A stretch of DNA of 64,000 nucleotides from Chara braunii (lineage: Eukaryota > Streptophyta > Charophyceae > Charales > Characeae), in NCBI GenBank assembly GCA_003427395.1, contig BFEA01000346.1:1219049-1283048 (forward strand), given 5' to 3'. The notes under the pieces are model-generated. The model worked only from the letters and a program-made list of their open reading frames with translations. It was not told where the DNA came from and searched no databases. The position numbers were made by a program, and so were the translations under genes. Below, in pieces: positions 22,498-33,019 of this stretch; positions within the stretch are counted from its first letter, which is position 1; every line of letters begins with the position of its first letter.

Positions 22498-23457
22498 ATG
22501 TCCGGTGGCGGGGTATTCGCACCAGGGGTTAACCCAAGGCGATCGTTTGTGACCGCAACACTCAGTTCATGTCCGACTTTTGGATTGGTCTCCTCAAACG
22601 ATGGGGCTCGCCAACCGAAAACCGCTGGCCAAACAGAGAGGACGCATCAAACCGCACAAGTTCTTCTTTGCACTCTCATCCGTCCCGACCAAAAGGATTG
22701 GGTTGAGAGGCTGCCGAACGTTGAGTTGGCTCACAAGTCGTCCATTCATCCCGCTATCGAGATTTCGCCCTTCAAGTTCGAGCATGGGTCGCCGGTCACA
22801 TCGCCATTGGACACTATCATTCCACGGACGACCGAGAGCAACGACCACCTCACCTTCATTCGACGGATGCAAAAGCTCCTTGTCAAGGCACTGGACCAGA
22901 TATCGAAGATGCAGCTACGCATGAGCCTTCAAGTCAATCGCCAGCGTCTTCCTTGTCCATTCCGCGAAAAAGATATCTCTCGCAAGCTCCTCCGAAATGG
23001 ATGGGGCCTTGGCGCATTGTAGCGCCCGCTTGCAACACACCGAAAGGACCCTCATTTATCATCCAGGTGCCCGCCCACTTGCCCGTCCACCCATTCTTTC
23101 ATTGTTCAAAGTTAGCTCTGTTCGTTTCAATTGAACACGACTTTCCAGGGTGACGATCACAAGACCCACCCTCCATGGATGGTTTTCAGGAGGTCGGCAA
23201 CATCATTTCCCAGCAGCGCTACGGCAACAAGCCGACATAATACTTGGTACACTTTTCCTATTGTAGCCATAAGGCTGACCGCTGGTTGACCCGTGCGAAA
23301 CTCCAGGCCATAGCTCTCGGGGTCCTCACACGTTATGAACACAAGCAGCAAGGCCAGCCGGCACCTTCGGCTCCACGCCGTACTCACGTCCAGCTTCCAC
23401 CTTCGGATCGTCAGCTTCCCCCTCGAGTGTGTGTGTGTGCTCGAGTGTTAGAGTGAT
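22498..23457 (+). pseudogene. Gypsy-D integrase and chromodomain fragment, plus strand
   Basis: It matches the minus-strand copy from the FGLVSSND/FGWRSSND region onward. It then reads IRPDQKDWVERLPNVELAH, KFEHGSPVTSPLDTIIPR, WMGPWRI and a chromodomain-like YLVHFSYCSHKADRWLTRAKL. Frame breaks lie near 23020 and 23240, with a stop at 23237-23245. The zinc and first-Asp regions are absent. It is arranged head to head with the other copy. Confidence 0.85.
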
Positions 23458-23956
23458 GCGTGTGGGATATCCAGGGTGATCCCGTGTATGTGAACAGTGA
23501 GATGTTTGGGCGCTGAGGTCGCCATAGCCAATTGGGAGTGAAATATCTCTGAGTTTGAGTGGGCGCATGTCGCCAGTATGCTGCGTTACTGTTTACATGT
23601 GTGAAAAGTGTGTTTGAAAACGAGTCTGATTGCACTATGCGTAACTCCACAAAAAGAACGTGAGTGAGCCAGACTGTTTCGTCGGACTTTCAGCCACTCA
23701 TCAGGAGGTTGAACCCTAACAGTCTCCCCACGATGCATTTCCATGCTTGCGTGTGTGCTTGTCTGTGCATTCGTGCGCCCATGCGATGTCATGGTGGCTA
23801 TACACACCTCCACAAAAGAAGGCAGTACAGGCAAACCTTCAACCCAGCGGGCCTTTGTACTCCACTGAGGCAAGGGTGCCGCCCTGCAACGGGCCAATGC
23901 CCGACAGGTAAGGGCATTTCTTACCCCACGGGCATGGACAACCCTCTCTTCTCACT
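23458..23956. other. Gene-free stretch
   Basis: A short GTGT tract lies near 23431-23440. No LTR is recognisable after the plus-strand Gypsy-D fragment. ORFs on both strands lack motifs. Confidence 0.5.
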
Positions 23957-24167
23957 GGGCACAGCAATCCAGGTCGTTTGCGGTCCTACTGGCCCGTCGG
24001 TTCAGATCGTCACGTGATCTTAAAGTGTCAAGGTCGAGCAACGATCTGAACCGTCAGGCCGGTAGGACCGCAGACAACCTAGATCCTCGCGCGATCTTAA
24101 AGTCTTAAGATCATGCGACGATCGAAATCGTCGGGCCGGGAGGACCATGTACAGCCTGGATTGCCCA
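23957..24167. repeat. Foldback repeat of about 210 bp
   Basis: The outer arms around CAATCCAGG (left) and CCTGGATTG (right) are complementary. Inside, a segment like GCGGTCCTACTGGCCCGTCG pairs with GACGGTTCAGATCGT-side sequence ending AGGACCGC at 24064-24073. A third related module with GATCTTAAAGTCTTAAGATC follows at about 24095-24115. The whole can fold as nested stems. It encodes nothing. Confidence 0.7.
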
Positions 24168-24536
24168 ATTCTCACGTTAGCAATTTCTATGTGTAGGGAT
24201 GCTGTTGTGAATCTTGTGATTGTTCAATATAGGCTTGGTGTAAAGCTTTCTACCAATTGTCATCGGAAAGATTTTGTCTTCACGTCAATTTGTTTGAGTG
24301 CAGCTGCGCATGGAAAGAAGTTGAAGTTTGGCAAATTCCTAACACTTGTATTGGAGCTGGCAACGTCGGCCAAGTGATTGGATACTCCAAGCTGCCACAT
24401 CAGAAATTGTTGATGCATCGGGCAGTGCAATGTCAACAATTACCCTCCACCTGTGGGCATCTACTCGATGTTGTACCTTGTTTAGCATGGTTTATCACAA
24501 GGATAATAACTGTGGAGGAAGAGAAGAGAACAATGA
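24168..24536. other. Gene-free stretch
   Basis: No ORF, repeat or RNA feature is supported up to the hAT-C target site. Confidence 0.4.
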
Positions 24537-24689
24537 AGTTGAATCATACTTGCGGCGCATTAGTGAGGTGCGCTGCGCCGTGCGGCATGCGCGCGGTGAC
24601 ACCGCGCGCGCACGAGGTGTGCCGTGCGCGCAGCGCATGGGGACGCGCTACCACTGCAAGGTGCGCACTGTGCGCGATGCCTATTTACG

Positions 24690-24691
24690 GG

Positions 24692-24764
<73 letters not shown>

Positions 24765-24765
24765 G
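24690..24765. repeat. Compound (TG)n(AG)n microsatellite in hAT-C
   Basis: A TG run passes directly into an AG run. The same arrangement occurs in hAT-D (near 29890-29960) and hAT-A (near 45134-45172). Confidence 0.95.
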
Positions 24766-24861
24766 AAACCGTGTGAGAGAGAGAAGAACCGTGTGCTGAC
24801 ACTATCGGACCGAAGAAACCGCCCTTATCAACGGGCAACATGAATCTGGAAGCGAGGCGAC

Positions 24862-25175
24862 ATGTACAAAGGACAAAAAATATGGCGGTGTATCTTTCCA
24901 TGTTCTGGCGGAAGATTCATTCATACGTTGGGTGGTGGAGAGCGAAGGGCCGATGAATCAGGTAAGCACGTAACGTATCTCTGGAACCTTTGCGGAAGAT
25001 TCATTCATACGTTGGGTGGTGGAGAGCGAAGGGCCGATGAATCAGGTAAGCACGTAATGTATCTCTGGAACCTTTCTTTTTTTTTTTTGGAGAATCTCTG
25101 AACAAATGAGACTGAATCCTCCGCTTGAACATGGAAAGATACATTGCCATATATGTCTTGTTGTGCATGTCGAGA
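24862..25175. repeat. Inverted-arm module with an 84-bp tandem duplication
   Basis: ATATGGCGGTGTATCTTTCC followed by ATGTTC (from about 24884) is complementary in outline to the stretch around GAACATGGAAAGATACATTG at 25126-25145. Between the arms, 84 bp starting GCGGAAGATTCATTC at 24908 is repeated at 24992 almost without change. Related arms occur in hAT-D (30210-30290) and in the X element (52960-53135). Confidence 0.8.
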
Positions 25176-25668
25176 GTAGTGCAGCGAGCCCGTTGGTAAA
25201 CATTACCGTTGAGGTTCTGACAGGTTGGACGCGCCGGGCTTCACTCGTGCAAAGAGCTGTTCTTCCTTTACGTTTTTTTCCTTTTATTTAAAAAAAAAAA
25301 AAAATCCAGGAAAAACGGCTTCCAGTTCCGTCGTTTTCTACTTCAGAAGTAATACGAAGAGAACGTTTTGAGAGATCGCGACCCTCATCATGACTGAGTC
25401 TGGCCTGCAAGAACCCAACCATACAGACTACAATTACCGTTGAGGTTCTGACAGGTTGGACGTGCCGGGCGACACTCGTGCAAAGAAATTCTGATTTTCT
25501 CTGAGTACGGACGCCGCCCGGCCGGGCGGGGCCCAGGCAGGTCGCCCGGGCAAACCGGGCGGGCCAAAAAACAGCCTAGAATTATTTTTTATTTTTTTTT
25601 TGAGGGCAGGGTCGTACTGTGCTCGGCGAGAGGACCCCGAATCGGCAATAAAATTTTGGTTTGGGGGG

Positions 25669-26431
25669 NNNNNNNNNNNNNNNNNNNNNNNNNNNNNNNN
25701 NNNNNNNNNNNNNNNNNNNNNNNNNNNNNNNNNNNNNNNNNNNNNNNNNNNNNNNNNNNNNNNNNNNNNNNNNNNNNNNNNNNNNNNNNNNNNNNNNNNN
25801 NNNNNNNNNNNNNNNNNNNNNNNNNNNNNNNNNNNNNNNNNNNNNNNNNNNNNNNNNNNNNNNNNNNNNNNNNNNNNNNNNNNNNNNNNNNNNNNNNNNN
25901 NNNNNNNNNNNNNNNNNNNNNNNNNNNNNNNNNNNNNNNNNNNNNNNNNNNNNNNNNNNNNNNNNNNNNNNNNNNNNNNNNNNNNNNNNNNNNNNNNNNN
26001 NNNNNNNNNNNNNNNNNNNNNNNNNNNNNNNNNNNNNNNNNNNNNNNNNNNNNNNNNNNNNNNNNNNNNNNNNNNNNNNNNNNNNNNNNNNNNNNNNNNN
26101 NNNNNNNNNNNNNNNNNNNNNNNNNNNNNNNNNNNNNNNNNNNNNNNNNNNNNNNNNNNNNNNNNNNNNNNNNNNNNNNNNNNNNNNNNNNNNNNNNNNN
26201 NNNNNNNNNNNNNNNNNNNNNNNNNNNNNNNNNNNNNNNNNNNNNNNNNNNNNNNNNNNNNNNNNNNNNNNNNNNNNNNNNNNNNNNNNNNNNNNNNNNN
26301 NNNNNNNNNNNNNNNNNNNNNNNNNNNNNNNNNNNNNNNNNNNNNNNNNNNNNNNNNNNNNNNNNNNNNNNNNNNNNNNNNNNNNNNNNNNNNNNNNNNN
26401 NNNNNNNNNNNNNNNNNNNNNNNNNNNNNNN
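25669..26431. other. Assembly gap (763 N)
   Basis: A run of N between a G-run and an A-run. ORFs that cross it are artefacts. Confidence 0.99.
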
Positions 26432-26800
26432 AAAAAAAAAAAAGAAAGGTGGCGAAGGTATAAGAGGAAGAAGAAGAAGAAGAAGAAGAAGAAGAAGAAG
26501 ATCAGACCGGCAGTCCTCGTCGACGGGCGGCAGTGGATGCTGGCAGGGAGCAGCACGACGATGCATGACGGGTCACGGCGAACACGATGGCGATGGCGAC
26601 GGGCTACGGGCGACGGCTCTCCCAGGCGATGGCGACGGGCTACGGGCGACGGCTCTCCCAGGCGATGGGACTCCCAGCTGCTTCGATGAACTTCGAACAC
26701 AATGACGAAGGCAGGCGGCTGGAGGACAGGCCCCGTTTCGAAAGCCGATGCGGACTGCCTCAGGCCCTCCGAAAACTTTGCTTTTCCCTCCAAAAACTAA

Positions 26801-26847
26801 CGGCCCTCCGGCCATCGATCGTGGAGGATCGACGGCCGGAGGGCCGT
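26801..26847. repeat. Palindrome inside hAT-B
   Basis: CGGCCCTCCGGCC and its complement flank a TCGATC..GATCGA inner stem and a short loop. The stem is about 20 bp with one mismatch. Confidence 0.85.
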
Positions 26848-27659
26848 CAAAAATTCAAAAAAAAAAAGCAGTCGTCACGGGCCCGACGCGCTGCTTTCTT
26901 GGCGCGGTCGGACCCGGTAGGCCCTGCCAACAACAACTGGACCCGTTTCGGGGTCGAAAACCCCCCGCCGTGAAGGTGTGCTGAGGGGGCCCGGCCCCCA
27001 ACCGGGCCGCCCGCCCGGCCAGGCCGCCCGGGACCTCCCCGGGGCAGGCGTCGGTCGGCCGGGCGGCCCGGATCCATACTCAGGATTTTCTTCCTTTCAA
27101 AAAAAAAAAAAAAAACATTCCAGGAAAAACGGCTGTCAGTTCCGTCGTTTTCTACTTCCGAAGTAATAAGAAGAGAACGTTTTGAGAAATCGCGACCCTC
27201 ATCATGACTGAATCTGGCCTGCAAGAACCCTACCATACAGACTGCAATACCCTACCACACACACAGAGTGTTACCCGAACTACAGGTTACTAAAAACTTT
27301 CAGGCCAATGCGCAGCCTCCAAAAAAATTTTGGCTGCCCGTTTCTTATTTTACGCGAGCAGGGGGCCGGGTCTACTACCGCCCCTCACAACTTTTTTTTT
27401 TTTTTTTGACCCCCATTTTTTTAGGTGCGCCGCATGCAGTGCGCGCGCGTCGTGCGGGATGCGCGGTGCGGCGCACGTGCGCAGTGCAGCGCATCGCGAT
27501 GCGCCGCAAGTATGAGTTGAATTGAAGAAAGGTAGTCGGACAGTGTTCATGTTCACACACTCAAAGGCAAGAAAGAGGGCCAAAGTACATCAGTGGTTGT
27601 CCACCCCTGAAAAATCAACAAGTGCAAAGGGCAAGCTTGCCGGCTGGAGGCAAAGAGAG

Positions 27660-28055
27660 TGCACTTAAAGAAGAGGGCGCGAAAGGAAGAGGAAGAAGAC
27701 ATGACGAAGAAAGGCATAGCAGACTCCAAGCGGATTGCAGCAGAGCTGACCGCCGATGTGGGAAATAGATTGGCAGCCCTCTCCACATTGCAATCTACTT
27801 GGCAGCTCTGTCCACATGGCAACCTGCTCATGCGGATGAGCCGGTCACATTCAGGAAGGAGACAATGTCCACCAATAGCAACTTCGCCATGATTGTGGCC
27901 AAGCTGCAGGGTCAGGCACACCACCTTCTTCCTCCAAGAAGACTGCAAAAGAAAAACTGAGGGGGAGCACATATCAAAACCCAAGCTGGAGGTGCCACCC
28001 AAATTTACGGGCAGCTAGGATGAGGGTGTAGATCCCTGGTTGTGTGCAAACCGGA
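27660..28055 (+). pseudogene. Decayed gag-like fragment of another retroelement
   Basis: Plus-strand reading contains KRIAAELTADVGNRLAALST and, in another frame near 27977-28050, KPKLEVPPKFTGS, a stop, then DEGVDPWL. The P-P-x-F-x-G-S followed by a PWL word is a common start of retrotransposon gag domains. The reading is interrupted by stops and shifts. The 149-codon ORF on the opposite strand is its antisense. Confidence 0.45.
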
Positions 28056-29100
28056 CCACAGACCTAGACCCAGACAGCCGGACCGTCTGGATCCCGCTCC
28101 GAACGTCCGGCCGGTTACCATGGTTCAAATTCTATGAAGTAGATTGTTGAACTTCGTTCACAAAAATATTTGGGATTACAACCCCGATCAGGGGAAAAAA
28201 AAAAAAAGACAGAAGCTCAAAAAATTCAAAAAAATCAACATGGATTAACACTTGAGCGAGGATGATACAGAGAAAAGGGAGCCATTCAACTATACAAGCA
28301 TTGACTAAAACAACAAATCCACAGACAGAACTGTAGCACACAAGCTCGCAGTGCCAGTCCCGAATGAAAGGAACGCTCCTCCAGACACCATTACATCCTC
28401 AGGACAGCAAATAGCATGAGGCGTAATTACAGTTCAAACCAAGACTAACATGTTACACTGTTACACTGTTACACTGTTCTGTTACACTGTTACACTGTTA
28501 CACTGTTACACTGTTACATCCCAAATAAAAGACAGAACCAGGACAAAGTGCATACTCAGCCTAGATCTCTGTCAATCTGGGGGCAATTACGGTGAGATAC
28601 ATCCCAGTAAGTCGCAGTGTGCGTACTCCCTGACCATTCGTTTTTCTGCAAATGTGTCAAGAAGACTCCTTCTCTGTATGCCTATCATCCCATCCCCCCC
28701 CCCTCCCTCAACCTGAATCCTTCCTCACCATGCAGGAAGGTCTGATACTCGTATGCCTGGTAGCGTAATGGACTCTCCTTCCAGTCGTGCAGAGCTTCTT
28801 CACCTGAATCACAGCACCATGCACCAAATCGATCAGCTGCAGATGATGCTCCACTTCATGTTCTCAGATGATTTGCAATTCTATGATCAGGCCTCAAAGT
28901 TGACTCCGGTCATCAGCACATCCTCAACGAGAAGGCTATGTTACTATACTCGAGCAAAGCAGCAGCATCCGAAGTTGACAGGCAACAAACCGGCAGGAAC
29001 CATGGGCATGTCCAACTCAGGAACTGCTTTGGCAGGTGTGCACAATGCACAATACTAAAATAGACTACACAGACAATCAATAGCCAAGAATATGAATAAA
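28056..29100. other. Gene-free stretch with an 8-bp minisatellite
   Basis: TGTTACAC is repeated about eight times at 28449-28517, with one interruption. Otherwise no gene or known element is recognised. Confidence 0.6.
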
Positions 29101-29340
29101 CATTGAGCCAAATACCTTGGCCAATATGGCTGAATGGTACAGGCATGTAACTGCAAATGAGCAGATCATGAGTTTGAATCCTGTTGTAATCAGATGGATA
29201 CAATAAGATAAGGGTCTAACCATTGAGCCGAATACCTAAGCCCATGCAGCTGAATGGTACACGCATGTAACTGCTAATCAACAAATCATGAGCTTTAGTC
29301 ATGTTGGAATCATACCGATACAAAAAGATAATGGGCTAAC
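29101..29340 (+). repeat. Two tandem 120-bp units with a tRNA-like promoter motif
   Basis: The units start CATTGAGCC at 29101 and 29221, exactly 120 bp apart. Unit 1 has TGGCTGAATGG (29127-29137), close to the polymerase III A box, and AGTTTGAATCC about 45 bp later, close to the B box. Unit 2 is more diverged. A cloverleaf cannot be drawn well (the anticodon stem fails). I read them as tRNA-derived SINE or tRNA-relic sequence, not working tRNA genes. Confidence 0.5.
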
Positions 29341-29360
29341 CATTTTTCGAAGAAACAAGC

Positions 29361-29690
29361 ATTCATCCAAACGACAGCATAAAGTGAAAAGTGGACGACG
29401 GTCTGACAGTAGCTCCAAAATGCATGCAGCCAAGCATGTGCAACAAGTCCTCACACTGCAGCGACCCAGAGCAGCTTCCTGTACCATGCAAAATCACAGG
29501 GACAGAACAACCACTGTTTGAACAAACCACCATTCATCCAAACTACAGCATGCAGTGAAAAGTGGACAACAACAGTCTGACAGCAGCTCAAAATGCAAGG
29601 AGCCAAGCATGTGCGACAAGTCCTCACACTGCGGCAACCCCGAGCAGCTTCCTGTGTCATGCAAAATCACAGGGATAGCACGGTAAGATA
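29361..29690. repeat. Tandem duplication, period 171 bp
   Basis: ATTCATCCAAAC at 29361 recurs at 29532. The copies share GTGAAAAGTGGAC, GCCAAGCATGTGC, AAGTCCTCACACTGC and CATGCAAAATCACAGGGA. Confidence 0.85.
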
Positions 29691-29792
29691 TGTTGCCACA
29701 GTACTACTGAGGTTCTGACAGAGGACAGGACATAAACCAAGACATTGTGGGATGCATCCAGCACAATCATTCCCACATTCAATCGGCCCTCA

Positions 29793-30770
29793 CTTCATAG
29801 CATACCTGCAATGCACTTCTGCGGTGCGCGTGCGCCATGTGCCATGCGCAAATTAGTGATGCGCTCAATTTTTTTATTTTTTTTTCAGGGGTGTGTGTGT
29901 GTATACAGGGGAGGGGGGGTGGGGGGGGGAGGGGGAGACAGATAGAGAGAGAGAGAGAGCAATGGATCCCCTTCACACGCATCAGAGGGCCCATACAGGT
30001 AATCTGAAGGGTCCTCACAGCAATTTAGCGCAGACCCTCCGCTAAAATCGAGGCAGGCAGTGAATATGAAGTGAAGCACGAGCTGGCCACATATGTACTC
30101 AGGATTCGAATTCAGGTCTGTGTTTCAGCAGTTATGGGTTGCTCACTTAGCTAGGCCCTGTTGGTCTCTGCGTGTGATTCTCAGGGCTTGGCCGCACTAC
30201 TCACCAAATGTGCAAAATTAGAATGAATCTTCTGCTAGAACGTGGAATAATATGCCACCATATGTTTTGTCTTTTGTGCATGTGGGAGTAGATGCCCTTA
30301 GGGCGACTGCACGTATTCCTAAGAAAAGAAAAACGAGAAAAAAGAGAATTAGTGACCCATAACCGTAATGCACAGACCTGAATTCCAATCCAGACTATAT
30401 ATTCTCGGCCCACGCATACAAACTGGAAGTCTAAAGTCTATCTCTGCTCCACGTGAGGTCCTTGACTCCTCGCTAATCCGCCGTAGGGGCCCTTCGGAAA
30501 AGAGACTGGACACAATTAGGACATGCACACCCACACGCACAGACATCTGCCCACAGCTTTGGGGTATGGTGTGGCCCTGACTTTCTTCCCTCTTGCTTTC
30601 TGATTTTTAGAAGCAAGGGGCATGTTTGGCCACCCCACTGTCCTTTCAATTTTTTATTTTTTTTATTTTTGGTGATGCGTCGCATCACGTGCCCGCACGT
30701 GCATGCACGTGCGCTCTGCACCACGTGCCGCGACCCTGCGCACGGGATGCGCCGCAAGTATGCTTCATAG
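29793..30770. mobile_element. hAT-D: non-autonomous hAT element, 29801-30762, with 8-bp target duplication
   Basis: CTTCATAG at 29793-29800 is repeated at 30763-30770 and fits the hAT target preference (T at 2, A at 7). The right end is the complement of CATACTTGCGGCGCAT, identical to hAT-C. The left end, CATACCTGCAATGCAC, differs from it only by transitions. Subterminal TGCGC words, a TG/GA tract near 29890-29960 and the GAATGAATCTTC arm module (30215) are also shared with hAT-C. No transposase is encoded. Confidence 0.92.
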
Positions 30771-31865
30771 TCATCCGGGTCACGGTGCATCCTGCTAACA
30801 TGGATCAGTGGTGGGCAGCATATACAATCGAGAGTCAGAACAGCATGTTGCAGGACTGTAGAACCATGCGGGATTAGATGGTACTGGTTCACAAGAATGG
30901 GGCCAATCAAGAGTGTCAAGCGCTCCCATTCACTCCCAGCAAATAAGAATGGTTCACATCCACCAACGGTAGGGTGTAGGCACCATGGCCAACAAAGGAT
31001 GGGACATATACGAGCTTGTGAAAAAAGAAAACAGCAAACAGAGTAAGCAGGAAGCCAAGCATGGCCACCACCTACCTCTAAGAATAACAAATGTGATCCC
31101 AGCTGCGCCTTCAATGCTGTAGTGAACAACGATCTTTGATTTCGCATAAAGGCGGTAGGCCCACGACTGCACACACAAATCGAATTGAAGATGAGGTGCG
31201 ACTGCAATTGAAATTTGAAAGACAGAAAGAAAGTGATGCACGTATGCTTTACTGCAATGATCCCACAATTCACACACTGCTTCACAACATCACAAGTTCG
31301 CCGTTCATCACACAAGGTGCACATTGACGCAATTTGTGAACACTTTGGAAATTGCTCAGAAGTCCCCAATTCTAAAACAACAGCTCGCATGTGTGCACTT
31401 GGGTGGCTACAGCCACCAGACACTCACATACATCTCTGTCTCTCTACTAGTCTGGAAATGACCTCACAAGTTTACATGCCTTCACAAGTCCATCCAAATA
31501 AGACACGTGATGCTTACAATATGAGAAACTTGGAATTATTTGTAGAAACGTGCACCCATGCAGTATGAAAGAAAACCTAGCCATGTGGGCATGTGCATCC
31601 TGCAGACGAATGATGAACGGCTGAACTCCCAAGCAATTCATGTCGCCAAGTTAATGTTGCTACCTTCTTCCCACAAATACAACGTACGGCAGGGCTGGTC
31701 CCCGGTTGGACTGGGGGCCCCTCCCCCGACCGGGAGCCTGCCGATCGCACCGGGCGGTCGACCGGCCCGGCAAGCCCCCGGTCGAACCCAGCGCATCACG
31801 CTGGGGGGGTGCAGAACCTGAGATCCACGGTTGTCCCCGCAATTGCTGAGCCCCAGGGAGCCTAC
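30771..31865. other. Gene-free stretch left of Gypsy-C
   Basis: Positions 31564-31672 (ACCTAGCCATGTGGGC to CCAAGTTAATGTTGC) resemble the tandem units at 60110-60480. A very GC-rich zone lies at 31690-31815. A 316-codon minus-strand ORF (30473-31423) has no motif and overlaps the end of hAT-D. I treat it as chance. Confidence 0.5.
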
Positions 31866-32993
31866 CGCAAGGAATATGAGCGAGAACGATAGACAGAAAA
31901 CCAGGTTGCAAAATCACGAAGTAGTCCACATAGTCATGTACCAAGCAGAGAGCACGATGCACCAAGATACCGTTCAAATAAGAGCAATACAATGGACTCG
32001 AGTGCCAATCTCGACGCTCTCTGGTCACACCAACACTGTATCCATTGTCGCCCCTACTGTCTGGGCCCAGCGCCCAGCCTACACTACTCGGCCTATCTAT
32101 CCTATCTACGTTCTTGCGACTGGATCACATAGAAGTTGAAGACCATGTATGTGGCGTCATCACCAATGCCGACTGCCAGCAGACACCAGGTGCGTTCCCT
32201 CTCCTCCCCTCATCACCCCTTGATTCCCTTTGCATACACCTTCTACCCAAAGACCACCATCGACATCACCTGCACCTGCAAGCTCGGCCCAACTACAGCC
32301 GCCATGCGCCCGCTGCCACCGCATTGCTCTCTCACCTCTTGTGCCCACGTGCGCCCTGGCCTGGCTGCATAGCGCAGCTTCGCATGGCGTCGCAGCAGCG
32401 TGGCCGCATTCCTTGCTGAGGCCAAAATGCCTCTGCCTGGGCAGGGCACTTTCCTTTATGGAAAGTGCAGCCCCGAGTTTGGCTGTGTGGGCCTGGCTGG
32501 ACAAGTTTCCAGTAACTTCCAGTCGGGCCCCAGTGTCTGTGCCCAGGCCCACCTTTGCTGTTACGGGCCTGGGCACTTTACAGTTGGGCACATGCCGGCT
32601 GTCCTCCAGGCTCCAAGTGTTTGCCACATTCTCGTTGGCTCACAGTGCCTGTGTGATGATAATGCTGCTTTCTCATTGGCTCGCGGCCAGTGTGTGATGT
32701 GTCGGCCTCACACTGCGTGTGCCCAGGGCGCAACAACCTGAGCCCTGGGCTCAACTGCAAGGCGCAGCTGCTTCTTCTAGAAAGAGCCAGGACAGGCTCA
32801 TGTTGCTTGGGAACCAACTGGCGTGCTGCAACTACCTGATACCCCACATACGGAAAATGTCGGAAGTAGGCCTCCCGTGGATATTCAGACCCGCCTAAGC
32901 CGCCTTCACTTAGGGTGGGCACAATGCTTGCTGGGGGCCACAGCCCAGAACACTTTGCGTCTGTAAGGGCCCAGCGAGGGCTCAATCCTCGCA
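31866..32993 (-). repeat. Gypsy-C 3' LTR
   Basis: On the minus strand it starts TGCGAGGATTGAGCC at 32993 and ends ATATTCCTTGCG at 31866; the final A is mutated to G. It matches the LTR at 54912-55980 along its length. Confidence 0.88.
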
Positions 32994-33019
32994 ATCCCAT
33001 CCCCCTGAGCTTCAAAAGT

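Larger units (their letters stand above)
25493..27091. mobile_element. hAT-B: hAT-like element, 25501-27083, with 8-bp target duplication
   Basis: GATTTTCT at 25493-25500 is repeated at 27084-27091. The element starts CTGAGTACGGAC and ends TCCATACTCAG, giving imperfect terminal inverted repeats of about 11 bp followed by CCGGGC-rich subterminal sequence at both ends. The interior has a gap of 763 N, an (AAG)n run at about 26465-26500, a duplicated GGCGATGGCGACGGGCTACG block and a strong palindrome at 26801-26847. No transposase is visible outside the gap. Confidence 0.85.
25203..27245. repeat. Two tandem units of about 230 bp, the second split by hAT-B
   Basis: Unit 1 (25203-25432) starts ACCGTTGAGGTTCTGACAGG and ends near ACCATACAGACTACA. 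Unit 2 starts at 25435, is interrupted at 25500 and resumes at 27092, with the same AGGAAAAACGG, GTCGTTTTCTACTTC and CATCATGACTGA words to about 27245. Unit 1 therefore serves as an uninterrupted reference for the hAT-B target. Confidence 0.88.
24537..27522. mobile_element. hAT-C: non-autonomous hAT element, 24545-27514, with 8-bp target duplication
   Basis: AGTTGAAT at 24537-24544 is repeated at 27515-27522. The enclosed DNA starts CATACTTGCGGCGCAT and ends with its exact complement, a 16-bp perfect terminal inverted repeat. Subterminal zones at both ends are packed with TGCGC/GCGCA words, as expected for transposase-binding regions of hAT elements. The element carries a (TG)n(AG)n tract, an inverted-arm module and the nested hAT-B. 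No transposase ORF is seen, although part of hAT-B is an assembly gap. Confidence 0.92.

Noticed and set aside
25582-26793. Long ORFs of 280-400 codons across the first gap
   Set aside because: Most of their length is N; they are not evidence of coding.
27553-28002. 149-codon minus-strand ORF
   Set aside because: It is antisense to a better gag-like reading on the plus strand.
28449-28517. Telomere-like or CRISPR-like array
   Set aside because: The unit is TGTTACAC in simple tandem; it is a minisatellite with no telomeric motif.
30473-31423. 316-codon minus-strand ORF
   Set aside because: No domain, odd composition, and it runs across the end of hAT-D into unrelated DNA, so it is probably a chance open frame.
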